From the NCBI GenBank assembly GCA_019973155.2, contig BPQB01000002.1, positions 62,001 through 126,000 of the forward strand: DNA of 64,000 nt, given 5' to 3'. The DNA is from Phanerochaete sordida (lineage: Eukaryota; Basidiomycota; Agaricomycetes; Polyporales; Phanerochaetaceae). Position numbers and translations under genes: made by a program. The notes beneath the pieces were generated by a model that was not told the origin of the DNA, did not search any database, and was given only the letters and a program-made list of their open reading frames with translations. Below are positions 10,631 through 21,568 of the stretch, piece after piece (position 1 is the stretch's first letter; every line of letters begins with the position of its first letter).

Positions 10631-13205
10631 GCGCTGCGCCGGTGCAGCGGCCCCGGGGAGTCCGGTAGCACGAAGTGCGGCAAGGCGGATACTTGTCTTG
10701 TCGTTCAATGCGAATAGAATCTGGCGTCCGACGCAGAGTTCGTGTGACGTGTTGGCTTGAGAGGTCCGCGTAACCCGACGGGCGTGTTGGGTTCTGTGCG
10801 GCAGCGGAGGGAGTAGATCGAGATCGTAGGTTTGCTCATATTTGGCGCACGCGCACGGCACATGCACGGGTTTCCGCCAGCACACCCGTGGTGGGCAGCA
10901 AGTAGATATATTGCTCGCCTAGCCGGGGACGAGAAGTGCGTGTACAAGAGGCTCGACTCGCCACGCGCGCGGCTAGCACATACCGCTCAGCTTCCTATAG
11001 AGAAAATTAAGCAGTGATACTCAAGAATACGAGCAGAGACGTCACCCACCAGCACGTATCCCGCTCCAAACCCCGCCGCCCACCGCTTACCTGGCGCCTC
11101 CAGCGCATCGCGCATGCACACATCCCGTCCGGTTTGCCCCTAACGGGGCTGTCCACGCCGCTTCGGTCAACTAGACACGCATGCGGAGGTGAGGATCGTG
11201 GAAGCGGGTGAAGAGCACAGACGCGGGCGCGGTCGCGGAGCGCAGGAAGTCCGGCGTCTCGCCTCAGCTTCGTGGCGTTTCCACGTGGAGACCACGCGAG
11301 CGCCGGCGCTACAAACACTTCCCGCCCAGCAGGTCGGTTGGACGCCGTCCACGACGAGGAGCTCGTACACCTACTCACGAGGTCTGACATAGCTGAGGAT
11401 CTTGGTCAGTGGCATGTACTATGGTCAAGCAGCTAACATCTTCGCAGGAAACATGCGCGGGATGCTGTCTAGCAGCGTGTCTAGCCCTCCACCTGTCGGT
11501 CTCAGGCTGGGTAGATGCTGGACACCGTAGCCCCTGACTTCGACATGCACTGGCTTTCCATCTGCACATTTATCTTCGCAAACCTCTCAGGAGGTCTTGC
11601 GCTCACCTTGCAGAACGCATGAACCTGCCATAACCACCTCTCGGCGTCCGACGCGCCTTCTGTGCCGATCCCGGGTCTCTGGTCGTCGGGATCGCCACGG
11701 AGAAGCCCAGGCCTTCCCTTGGGCCGCTTCCACGACCGGGCATAGGACGACGATCTACGGCATCTTGTATTCACGGCCTCGACGACTGAATGGGTGACCG
11801 AGGCCCGAGACCGTGGCGGTCGTCACCCTCGGGTCTCGGTCACGTAGGACGCCGAGCATGCGTCCGCCTGCCCGGCCAGCACCCAGAATCTCGAAGTCCG
11901 AAAAGTGGCAAGTGTTGCGCGCGCGGCAGTACGCTGGCGTCATGGATGTCCCGCCTCCAGTCGGGCGCGCTCGGGCGGCGACTCGTCGAGTCCAGGCTTC
12001 GTGATGCTTCCCAGGCCGAAGGGGAAGCCCAGGCCGTGCGCATTTGTAGCCGAGTACGTCAGTGACGCGCTCGAGCTGCAGATCATGGCTGACGTATGTG
12101 TCTGCGCGCGACACAGACATTCTCGCCATGGACCCGGTACAGATTCGCAGGTTGTTCGAGATTCCTGCGTCCGTTGCCATGGGCTGCCTGCGATCTCGGA
12201 GATTCTTGAATATGTTCTGTGTAGATGCTCCCGAAGTCTTGGCCGCCTTTGTGGCGCAAGTTGGCGGAGGCCCCTGGCGGCGGTTCTTGTCCTCGCAGCG
12301 CAGACTCCTGGTGTCTTCCGACTGGTCTCTATTTTCTGTGCTGACTGTACACGCCACGTTTTCGTCCATTGCTTCTGCGCTGCACTGGTGACGAATCTTC
12401 CTCCCTTCCTCGCTATTTATCGCCCGTCCCAAACAAGCACACCCGCGTTAGCTGCGAGGTCCTGCACAGTTCCCTATCTGGCGGTGCGCACCCTCGCGCC
12501 GGCGCCGCCACTCTCGTAATACACTCTTGCTCAAACGGAATGCCGTTGCGCGTATCGGCCGCTCTGACATTCACGAGGATGGTCCTCGACCGTCAGCTGA
12601 ACGCTCCCCATCTTCAGGGGCTCCATCGTGTCCATCGCAATTGCAATTTGATGGTCAGGCTGTCGATGCGTGCATGAGCATGAAACCATCCTCGCAGCGG
12701 TGGGGTGCGCTATCTACTGCAGTGAGTGCAGCGTGTTCCCACAGAGATGCTGGGGCGGGGTCCCGAGATAGCGTCCAGGGCGAGATAAGATTAGATTTCG
12801 TTCGATTTTGAATATCGGGATGTTAGACGCCAAAGCCTGGACCCCGAGCGTTCGCGCAGCTCGTTCTCGCCTTGCTCTCGCCCGCGCCGCTGCCGTCGCC
12901 CAGCCTCTTCCGGAGCGTCCGTCGCCCAGCCATGCCGTCCGTTCCTTGCGGTCGACGTCCATGTGAACATGTTCGCACTCTCGAAGACACGAGCCAGCGC
13001 AACCCAGGTCCGGGCGTCCCTCGCCGGGCAGCTCCTCCACGCGCCCACGTCGAAGCTCGTGCGTCGAACGTCTCAATCCGGAAGCGTCCCCGTCCCTGTC
13101 CGTCGCTGGCGCAATGCCCTCCCGATAAATAGCTGACCGCGCTGCCCCCGAGGCCCCCAGCGCACCCGCGTCGTCCCCCACACCCACACCCGCACACACT
13201 CCACC
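10631..13205. other. GC-rich gap between S4 and ADH
   Basis: I find no gene with coherent exons here. Several long open frames on both strands (for example 11755-12432, -) have composition-driven Arg/Ala/Ser-rich translations. A short stretch near 11.25-11.35 kb resembles the reverse complement of about 40.85-40.98 kb. The last ~100 bp carry a pyrimidine/CA-rich leader typical of a well-expressed fungal gene upstream of ADH. Confidence 0.45.
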
Positions 13206-14720
13206 ATGTCCCAGTTCACCATCCCCAAGACCATGAAGGCCGCCGTCGTCGACTCGAGCGACGCGCCGCTCGAGATCCGCGAGGTCCCTGTCCCCGCGCC
13301 CGAGAGCCTCAAGCCCGGCGAGTGCCTCGTCAAGCTCGAGTGCACCGGCGTCTGCCACACCGACCTCCACGCCGCGAAGGGCGACTGGCCCATCCCCGCG
13401 AAGACGCCGCTCATCGGCGGGCACGAGGTGCGCATCTTGCGTCTTCTCATCTTCACGCGCTGACGCGCCGCGCCAGGGTGTTGGCATCGTCGTCGCTATC
13501 GGCGCGCACACGCAAGACTCGCCCGTGCAGCTCGGCGACCGCGTCGGCATCAAGTGGCTCGCGGACTCCTGTCTCGACTGCGAGCTGTGCAGGAAGGGCC
13601 TTGAGCAATGTGAGTCGCGCTTTGCCCCGTCCTCGCGGCCCAGGTGTCCGTCCTCTTTCCCTCGCACGCCATCAACCTCGCTGGGGCACCGAAGCACCGG
13701 ACTCCGCACGCCCGCCACGTCCTGCCTTCGCGAGCCTCGGCTTGTGGCGTGCGACGGCTGCCAAAGCCGCCACGGGCCTGCTATGGCAGACGGACGCTCC
13801 TGGGTACCGCAATACAAGACATTTGCTGACTATATGCGTCTCTAGCATGCGCCAAGGGCAAGTACAGCGGCTTCACTGTCGACGGCACCTTCTCGCAATA
13901 CGTCCTGTCCTACGTCCGCCACGTCACGCCCATCCCCGAGAACATGGACAGCGCAGAAGCCGCGTCCATCCTCTGCGCCGTGAGTCCCCCGCGCTCTGCA
14001 CCCCTCGCTTCGCTGACCGCGCCACACAGGGTATCACCGTCTACCGCGCGATCAAGTACAGCCGCTCGAACATCGGCGACTGGATCTGCCTGCCGGGCGC
14101 GGGCGGCGGGCTCGGGCACCTGGCCGTGCAGTACGCGGCCGCGATGGGCCTGCGCGTGCTCGCCGTCGACACGGGCGCGCAGAAGAAGGAGCTCGTGATG
14201 AAGCTCGGCGCCGAGGCGTGGGTCGACTTCCGCGAGACGAAGGACCTCGTCGGCGACATCAGGCGCGCGACGGGCGGCGAGGGCCCGCACACGGCCGTCA
14301 TCACCGCCGCGACGAGCACCGCGTACGAGCAGGCGATTGATTACCTCCGGCCCGGAGGGAAGCTCATGGTCGTCGGGCTCCCTGCGCGCGCGTCGCTGAA
14401 TGCGGATATCTTCTTCACGGTCGTGAAGAGCATCAGTATCCTTGGGTCTTACGTCGGGTGCGTTTTTGTTGCGCATATAGTCGGCTTCTCGTGCTTATGC
14501 GTGTGCTGCAGCAACCGCCAGGACGCGCGTGAAGCCCTCGACATTGCGAGCCGCGGCAAGGTCAAGTGCTTCTTCGAGCTCAAGCCGCTCTCCGCACTCA
14601 AAGAGTACGTATCGCTCTTCTTCGTTATCTGGGCGTGCGCTGATCCTTGCGTGCAGGACGTACGAAGGCCTCGAGCAGGGCAAGATCGTCGGGCGTGTCG
14701 TGCTCGACATGAAGAACTGA
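13206..14720 (+). CDS. Zinc-dependent alcohol dehydrogenase (medium-chain, fungal ADH1-like)
   Basis: Six exons join to 357 aa: 13206..13427, 13477..13609, 13846..13979, 14030..14457, 14512..14604 and 14657..14720. Introns are GT-AG; the second is unusually long (236 bp). The GroES-like N-terminal half has the catalytic zinc ligands C in GVCHTDLH, H and E in GGHE, and C in SILCA. The structural zinc lobe is C-x2-C-x2-C-x7-C within DSCLDCELC. The Rossmann fold carries GAGGGLGHLAVQYA and an acidic VLAVD, which implies NAD rather than NADP. The family oxidises primary alcohols or reduces aldehydes in the cytosol (fermentation or ethanol use). The CA-rich leader suggests good expression. An inverted dead copy lies at 6402-7834. 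The start is supported by the MSQFTIPKTMKAAV N-terminus normal for the family. Confidence 0.95.
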
Positions 14721-15056
14721 GCGCGCGCGCGCCGTCGGCATTGCTCGCCCTCCCTCACCCCGCCTCCGCCTCATCTTCCCCCCTCACTTGTCTCACCCTC
14801 ATAACCGCCCCTTCCGCCCTTCTCCTCGCCTGCTTCGCCCCTTGTATCCCCCTCACGGACTAGAAGCTCACTCGGCCGTGGAATTTGTATCAAAATTCGC
14901 ATCGTGTATGTCTACAGGAACTGGGCTGATGCCGTTGTAATATCTTGGAAGGTTTTGTTTGTAATGCAATAGAAACGGTTGAAAGCGATGTGTTCTTTGG
15001 TGTACGATGCTCTGCAGATTTGCGATGCTCTGCGGGACCGTCAGCTTCGCGGTGCT
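14721..15056. other. 3' flank of ADH
   Basis: Pyrimidine-rich then AT-richer sequence, consistent with the ADH 3' UTR. No gene is seen. Confidence 0.5.
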
Positions 15057-15597
15057 CTATGTGTCTGCAGGTGAGTGGTCTTGCTCGCGGGCTGGCTTAT
15101 TGCTAAGTTGCCAACATAACATGCAGGGAATTACATAAATATGCGAGACTCTTAAGTTATGGTGTGTGAGTGGGCAGGCGGAACATATGTATCTCCGTCT
15201 AAAATCAGATTCAGGATGTGCTCGGTTCAGTGGGCACCGGCGTGAAGCCTGTCACCGCTCCATTCGGCCCTCCGAAGTGCATGTCTCCGACGTCGGGCGT
15301 GGGGAGGTTCTCCCAACCCACCCACCTGTAACGGGGCTCGAGGTCGCGCTGGCCGCTGATCCACTGCTATGAGACGACGAAGTAGGACACCGAACCGGCT
15401 CTACCCACCTTTCGTGGCCACACAACTGGGCGGCCTGCGACATTGTGCTAGCTGCATCGTCGAAGTGCCTACGCTTGTCAGCACCCGCACCTGGCTCTGA
15501 CTGGTGGCGAGAGTACGTACCCGATGGGACATGCGACTGCCATGATGACTGACGCAAGGACAGTGCATCCCGCGATCGCGTGATTGGATACGAGCAT
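15057..15597 (-). CDS. Small secreted peptide candidate S8 (exon 1 firm, rest tentative)
   Basis: The ATG at 15597 opens a 77-nt exon (15597..15521, phase 2) with a signal-peptide-like run GCTVLASVIMAVACP, followed by GTACGT. This is exactly the exon length, phase and donor of S5 and S6. A TATATAAG box lies ~64 bp upstream. Downstream, several splice choices exist. One gives a tail with NGAVTGFTPVP and no cysteine cluster. Another reaches an exon with ICSAC and PCMLCW, ending about 15057, which would restore a paired-Cys end. I cannot choose between them. It lies 576 bp upstream of, and divergent from, DUF6533 gene c. It is the positional counterpart of S9 in the other duplication arm. Confidence 0.38.
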
Positions 15598-15658
15598 GGT
15601 ACTCGAGCTGAATGAGCGGTGAAGGTATGGCCCAGACAAGACTCGGAGGTTCGAGCAA

Positions 15659-15667
15659 CTTATATAC
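15659..15667 (-). promoter_or_regulatory. TATA box of S8
   Basis: TATATAAG on the minus strand, about 64 bp before the S8 ATG. Confidence 0.5.
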
Positions 15668-16089
15668 CCGGAGTGACGCAGGCGGTTGGTCTACCTCGAT
15701 CGCATCGAACCATGGTCAAATTCGAATGAGATGAGATCCAACTAATATGGCGTTGTCACTCGCGACCGCAATCGTTGTCGACCAGGTACCAACCAGAGAT
15801 GCGAATTCATCGGAATGCTATCAGGCGCGCGAGGAGTGCTTTTCTCATGGATGGACAACGCTGAAGGTGTTCGTTTTGGAGCACTCGACTGACGCCATCC
15901 GCGATATGTTCAGCTGTACGTCGACGGAATCTAGGCACAGATAACGCCACATCACACAGTGTCAAACGGTAGAAGTTCATCTTGTTCACTGTACTATTTT
16001 CGACCTGGGGTCTATCATGACACAGATGCCAGGGCTACCGCGATAATGTAGGGCCGGGCTGCCCTTAACGGAACTTAAAGCTTCAAGCA

Positions 16090-16096
16090 TATTTAA
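16090..16096 (+). promoter_or_regulatory. TATA-like box of DUF6533 c
   Basis: TATTTAA about 80 bp before the ATG at 16174. Confidence 0.45.
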
Positions 16097-16173
16097 GACA
16101 GTGCAGCCGTTGCGACTGTATTTGCTGTAGTTCACTGCTTTCTACCTACACGCCGCACTTGAGACCTCACACC

Positions 16174-17933
16174 ATGTCGAACGGTGCTGCGCAAGCTGCA
16201 TTCGTCTTCTTGGTTGAAGAAAAGCTCAAGGAGCTGTCAGTGCACTCTACCCTCCGAAATGATGTCACGCTCACAATGTAGCACACGCAGGAGACTCGCC
16301 AACTGCTGCGCCACTGCCGCATGCTGTGCGCCGCTTTACCCGCTGGGTTCACCCGGAGACATCGCTCAACCGCCTTTCGCAGGTCTCCTTCTCTACGACT
16401 ATCTGTTGACACTGTCAACGGAGGTGCGCTGCGTCTGGCGAAAGCGTCTCAATGGCGCTTCTCTTCTCTTCTACGTCAACCGATACGGCGCAATCTCGCT
16501 CCGGGTTGTACTCCTGGCGCAAGGCACAATCGACTTTGGGCCGCTGTCAGATGCGTTCTCAGACAGAGTCCGTCCTCCACTCGTATGGGCATGCTGTGTT
16601 AGTTGACAGGTTCTTCTCGTAGCTGTACGCTACATGCTTTCCTCACACCGTCAAAGCAGTTTAATGTATCACATCTCCGTCCGCAGATGCACGATCTTGT
16701 CGTGGCTTTCCCAGGCACTGTCGGTCGTAATTCAACTTGACATCGCAGGTATATTCTCCAGCCGTGGACCCTGTCAGCTACTCCCTACAACTGATTTCTT
16801 CGTAGCCATCACTGCACTGCGAATCTACGCGATCTGGAGCCCACACAGAGCCATCGCCGCATTGAGCATACTTGTCGTCGGTGCTATACCCGCCGTTATC
16901 AGTATCGTGAGTCGCGGACGAGGTGACCTTTGACTATAATTTAAGCTCACGTATCAGGTCATTAACCTCAGAGACACGTTCCCAGCTCTGCCTCCGCCGT
17001 TCACTGGCTGTGGCACGATAACCGGCCTCAGTGACTCGAGCACCACAGCGTACGTCGCGGACTGAAGGCTGCTGGGAATATAAATCATACTCATTCTTGC
17101 CCTCCAGCTGTACGTTGACTAGACCTTAGATCCCCAGCTTTGTCATACAACCGTGCCTTTCACAGTCGGCTACGCCATTGTCGGATCCACGATTGCATTC
17201 GATGCTTTCGCTCTTGCCCTCACAGCGGCGAAGACGGTGTCAACATGCCGTGAGCTCATGAGACTGAACATTAAGACATCGCTCAGTGCTATGATCGTGC
17301 GCGATGGTGAGCGCATAGTCCGTGTCATCGCCTTTGGAATACCACCGCTCATCACGGCTACAGGCTCTATCTGTTTTATGTGAGTGAGCATTCTGTGAAC
17401 GGCGACCACATTAAGCTGAGCAAGCTTTAGCTCTTTACTCGCGCTTAACATCGCGAACGTCTTCGCAATTCGCTCGCAAGTGAGTACTCCACACTTGCGC
17501 GCTGCCCAATTAGCTAACATTGTGAGTGATGCAGGATATCGGGTCTATCCGCGTCTTGAACGAGGCGTAAGCTTTCTCTGCGACTCTTTAATGCATGCCG
17601 TGTGCTGAGTACACTGGGCCTGCTAGTCTCAGCTCGATCTTCGTCTCCCACCTCATCCTCAACTTGCGCTCCATGACTGCTAGCGGTGGCAGCAAAGGCG
17701 ATCCTGTCTATGGCCACCTGCGACAGCCCTCAGGATTGCGATTCGTTGCCAACGCCGCAGAGAGCTTGGGTGCTCCACTCACCTTCGACCGTGCAAATGA
17801 CCATGCTGTCGGGCTAGATCACGCAGCAGCAGACTCGTACGAGAAACGCACCCACGAAGATTCGTCCTCGATGACTGGAAGGACGATAGGCGAGCTAGAC
17901 GATTTCTTGGATGAAGAGCCCTTGTGTGCCTGA
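16174..17933 (+). CDS. DUF6533 multi-pass membrane protein, copy c
   Basis: It starts MSNGAAQAAFVFLVEEKLKE at 16174. A second exon carries RLANCCATAA and a third the DUF6533 core LLLYDYLLTLSTEV, FYVNRYGAISLRVVLLAQG. Then come WLSQALSVVIQLDIA, ALRIYAIWSPHRAI, a loop with ALPPPFTGCGTITG, VGYAIVGSTIAFDAFALAL ending IVRDG, SICF, LLALNIANVFAIRSQ, IGSIRVLNEA, and a last exon with SHLILNLRS and a His/Asp-rich tail ending DEEPLCA at 17933. Every junction is GT-AG with consistent phase, so it looks intact. The C-terminal tail is polar and acidic and presumably cytoplasmic. Tandem paralogue d follows. Confidence 0.82.
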
Positions 17934-18861
17934 TCTATCTGTGCCAAGCTATGATATTTATGGACGGACATTTGTTCTGTTGTTAGCAGCTGAAACTCAT
18001 GATGTGAAAAGCTTCGCACGTCATCGATACATTTGTCTCAATATTCATCAATCTCATTGGCTGCTACGGTTGCTGGATGCAGGTGTCCGGGAATCCGGCG
18101 GAAGAAGCGATTGATCCTTTCCTCCTGTTTCCTCAAGTGCCTATAGGTCGCCAGGACTTTAGCTGTTCGGGTTTTGGCATCGCGTCGCGCAGGAATATAA
18201 GCTGCTTCCTCCAGCTTAAGGTGATCGCCATCGGACGTTCGGGGCGCGCGTTATGTGGATTTTGACCGATTGCAGACCTTATATGCCCTTGCAACGAGGG
18301 CCCGAGATTGCGTACCGCTTGCAAGAGCTTTCTATTCTTTCAATTTTGTCCCTATATATCCCACTTAACTCGCATTGTATTCATGCCAGTCACGATGTAA
18401 TGGCACTGCGAGCCCTCGTATCAGCGGACCTTTACTGCGCACGATGTAGGTAAGGCGTGGGCCTAAATCTGACAAACGCGAATTTTCATTTTTGCTCATG
18501 ACTGGGATGTATGTTTGCTCACGATAGATAAACGGCCAGCTGAATGCTCTCCGGTGCGTCCGGAAAACGTCTCCAGCGGATGGCATGAGCTGTCGCTGCT
18601 AGCGTCGCCAGTCGCGCGCAGGTGGGAGTTCTGCACAAACAGCGTTACATCGCAATCTGTCAAACGGTACGTGATCCATCTTGGTTATGGGACTATTTTT
18701 GAACGAGAGCTATCCTGGCTCAGATATCAAAGATACCGCTGCAAAGGTGAGCCGACCAGTTCATGGCGGTGTTGAGAACATACTTAGGGCTCTGCGGCCG
18801 TCCTAACGTCTAACAGCAACCCATCCCTTGTTCCCCACAGCGACGCTTCAGGTCCATTTCC
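17934..18861. other. Gap between DUF6533 c and d
   Basis: The part nearest d (about 18.65-18.86 kb) resembles the promoter of c. I looked for a divergent peptide gene here and found no convincing signal-peptide exon, so d seems to lack a partner. Confidence 0.45.
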
Positions 18862-20947
18862 ATGTCAGAAGCGGTTCCCGAAGCCGCATTTATCAACGTA
18901 GTCAAGGAAGAACTCCAGGAATTGCTGGTATACTCTCCGGTCATAGCCGATGTCGCGCTTATGATTTGACACTTGCAGAAGACTAGCCAACTATTGTGCC
19001 GTCGCCGCACATCAGCAAAAGCGCTTTGGCGCTGAAACGCCCTGACGAAGCTTCGTCAGGGCGTTTTCAGGCCTTTCAGACGTCTTCAGACCGCCTAGCG
19101 TCAGCTCACGCGGGAGGCGCCCTCAGGCCGTTCAGACAGAAATCCACCACTATGGCCTCGGTGTTTTTCGTACACATAATGCTATCTTTTTGTTGAACTG
19201 TGCCCTTGTTGTCAGCAGCCACAAAATCAGGGCGGTTCGTTTGCAGAAAAATGGCACGGCGGCGGGTCGAAAACCCGGCCTCCCGGCGCTAACCTTCGTC
19301 AGGGCGTTCAGCCTTCCAGCGCGTGCATCTTTTGCTGATGCATGCTGTTAGTCGCTCTCAACCGTCATGTTTATTCAAAAAGTGTCGCTCAAGCACCGCC
19401 CGCAGGTCTTTTCTTGTACGATTATCTACTGACAGTTTCCATTGAGACACGCTGTGTATGGCGTAAGCGGTGTAATGGTGCTTCGCTCCTCTTCTACGTC
19501 AATCGGTACGGCGCCATCGCGCTGCGAGTTGTGCTCTTAGCGCAAGGCATGATCGACTTTGGTTCTCTGCCGGATGCGTCCTCAAATCGGGTCCGTCCTT
19601 CTGCGCGCGATCTCTATATATTAGCTGACAAGTGATCCTCGCAGCTGTACGTTTCTTGATTTTAACACTCTGTCAGAGTCGGAGCTCAATACACTGCACG
19701 TTTTTCCGCAGATGCACGACTCTATCGTGGCTTTCCCAGGCATTGTCGGTTATCCTTCAATTTAATATCGCAGGTACGACTTACGAAGTAAACCACGCTT
19801 CACAGCTGATCTCCCTACAGCCTTCACAGCGCTCCGAATCTACGCAATCTGGGCCCCGTGCAGAGTCGTCGCTGCATCGAGCGTGTTTGTCGTCGGTGCA
19901 ATACCCGCTGTCCTTAGCATTGTGAGTCTACGTCGTGCCAGTGTGCACGTTCTAAGCATGATCTCTGCTTGTATACTAGGTTATCAACTTGAGAGACGCG
20001 TTTCCGACTCTGCCACGACCATTCACGGGCTGTGGTACAGTCACAGGTTTCAGTGGATCCAGCGACACCACGTACGTCCCAGACCCACTATCCGCATATA
20101 CCTCATCCTTATTCTTGCACGCTAGCTGTACGTTGACCATACTTTAAAATGCCAGCTTTGACCTACGACCGTGTCTTCGACAGTCGGCTATATCATTGTT
20201 GGATCCACGATCGCCTTTGATGCCTTCGCCCTTGCACTCACCGTCGCAAGGACGCTATCAATATGCAGAGACCTCATTAGACTGAACATTAAGACGTCGC
20301 TGAGCGCTATGATCGTGCGCGACGGTGAGCACATAATCCGTGTCATCGCCTGAAAATGCGCACACTCATAAGGGCCCTAGGTTCTATATGCTTCTGGTGA
20401 GTGAGCGCCCTCTAAACGAATAGCAACTTGACAGGAACTTGCAGCACCTTGCTTGGGCTGAATATTGGGAATGTCTTCGCAATCCGCTCGCAAGTGAGTA
20501 TTCAACGCCTGCGAGCTGCTCAAGTAGCTAACGTCCTGGGCCACCAAGGGTATGGGGCCTACCCGCGTCCTGAACGAATAGTACGCCTTCGCTTCGGCTT
20601 CCAAATACTCTCGCCGCGCTGCTTACATTAGGCGCAGCCTCAGCTCGATGTTCGTCTCTCACCTCATCCTCAACTTGCGATCCAGGACCGCCGGCGCTGG
20701 CAGCAAGAGCGATTCCACACATGGTACCCTGCGGGGGCTTTCAGGGACGCGATTTGTTTCCAGCGCAGCCGAGAGCTTGGGGGCTCCACTGAGCTTCGAC
20801 TGTGCAGATCACGATGATGTAATGCCGTATTACGCAGCGGCAGGCTTGGACGAGACACGCCCCCACGAAGATCCAGGCTTGACAACTAGTAGTAGGACGA
20901 TAGGCGAGCTAAACATCATCTTGGATGAAGAGTCCTTGTGTGCTTGA
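18862..20947 (+). CDS. DUF6533 multi-pass membrane protein, copy d (carries a MITE insertion)
   Basis: It is a tandem paralogue of c, readable from MSEAVPEAAFINVVKEELQE (18862) through RLANYCAVAA, LFLYDYLLTVSIET, FYVNRYGAIALRVVLLAQG, VGYIIVGSTIAFDAFALAL, LLGLNIGNVFAIRSQ and a last exon ending DEESLCA at 20947. A 329-bp inverted-repeat element (19011..19339) sits at the end of exon 2, just where c has its exon-2 donor. The exon-1 donor region also differs from c (CTGGTATA instead of CTGTCAGT). Downstream frames and splice sites look intact. The gene may be spliced through an enlarged intron or may be failing; sequence alone does not decide. Confidence 0.65.
19011..19339. mobile_element. MITE with ATCAGCAAAAG terminal inverted repeats
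   Basis: The left end ATCAGCAAAAG (19011) is matched exactly by the reverse complement of the right end (CTTTTGCTGAT, to 19339). Just inside, both ends carry a GCTGAA..CGCCCTGACGAAG block. The left block is followed by its own inverted copy, giving a near-perfect 15-bp hairpin around 19040-19075. Flanks read GCAC and GCAT, consistent with a short GCA target duplication. Gene c has the uninterrupted site (GCCGCATGCTGTGCG, from 16314), which serves as the empty allele. No ORF is present. Confidence 0.78.
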
Positions 20948-21568
20948 TCTATTGGGCTCGAGCTGGAATCTTTATGTCCGGTATTTATTCCACTGTTAGC
21001 AGCTGAACCACATGATGGGAAAGCTTCACACATTATTGATACATCTGTCTCAATATTCGTCATCTCCATCGCCTGTTGGAAAGCGGTGTCGCGCGGAAGG
21101 GGGATGGTGGTCCCAGCTCGTCAGGGACACATCCTGCTCCCCTGATCTCCATTCATCTTATGTTCTCTTCTAACAGCATTCTGAGATAGTCGAGATACTC
21201 TTTACATGAATTGCGGACAGCTGCGCATGAATACATGTAGAGTCAATAGCCTGGTCGATGTGCTCGTCATGCCAAAGGCAGCGGTTCAAATGCACGACCA
21301 CCCCACTCACGCCTAATCGCTTCCGGGATTCGATGGCGTTCTCGGAGCAAAGGCATCGCGCTTGCGTGCCATCCATACGTGATGATCCGGTGCTGGCGGA
21401 ATCGCCGAAGTGAGCAGTGCTGTCGCACAATTCGGTACATTCTCCGAAGATGGCCGGAGCCCCGCAGGATCGCCAGCATGTCGCGTAAGCAGCCTTTAGA
21501 AACAGACTCGGTATAAAGCATTGCTGGGCTACCAGCCTTCCCTTTGGTCAACTTAACCATCCTCACTG
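20948..21568. other. Gap between DUF6533 d and e
   Basis: An open frame of 100 codons runs 21566-21267 on the minus strand (Arg/His-rich, no signal peptide, no family recognised). I do not consider it a supported gene. Confidence 0.4.

Larger units (their letters stand above)
15598..16173. promoter_or_regulatory. Divergent promoter region of S8 and DUF6533 c
   Basis: This is 576 bp between opposed starts. Near 15.96-16.02 kb it resembles the region upstream of DUF6533 d (about 18.65-18.72 kb), so the c/d duplication includes promoter sequence. Confidence 0.45.

Noticed and set aside
11755..12432. 225-codon minus-strand open frame in the ADH upstream region
   Set aside because: No start context, no splice logic, no recognised motif.
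12714..13817. Long minus-strand open frame opposite the ADH gene (367 codons)
   Set aside because: It lies over the ADH promoter and exons. The complementary gene has correct splice sites and all catalytic residues, so the frame is a shadow of codon bias.
13910..14476. Minus-strand open frame within ADH exon 4
   Set aside because: Antisense to the conserved Rossmann region; composition only.
19201..19320. Coding potential inside the 19.0-19.3 kb element
   Set aside because: No frame longer than a few dozen codons; inverted ends and the empty site in gene c identify it as a non-coding MITE.
21267..21566. 100-codon minus-strand open frame upstream of DUF6533 e as a possible peptide partner
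   Set aside because: No signal peptide, basic Arg/His-rich product, and no phase-2 first exon like the peptide family.
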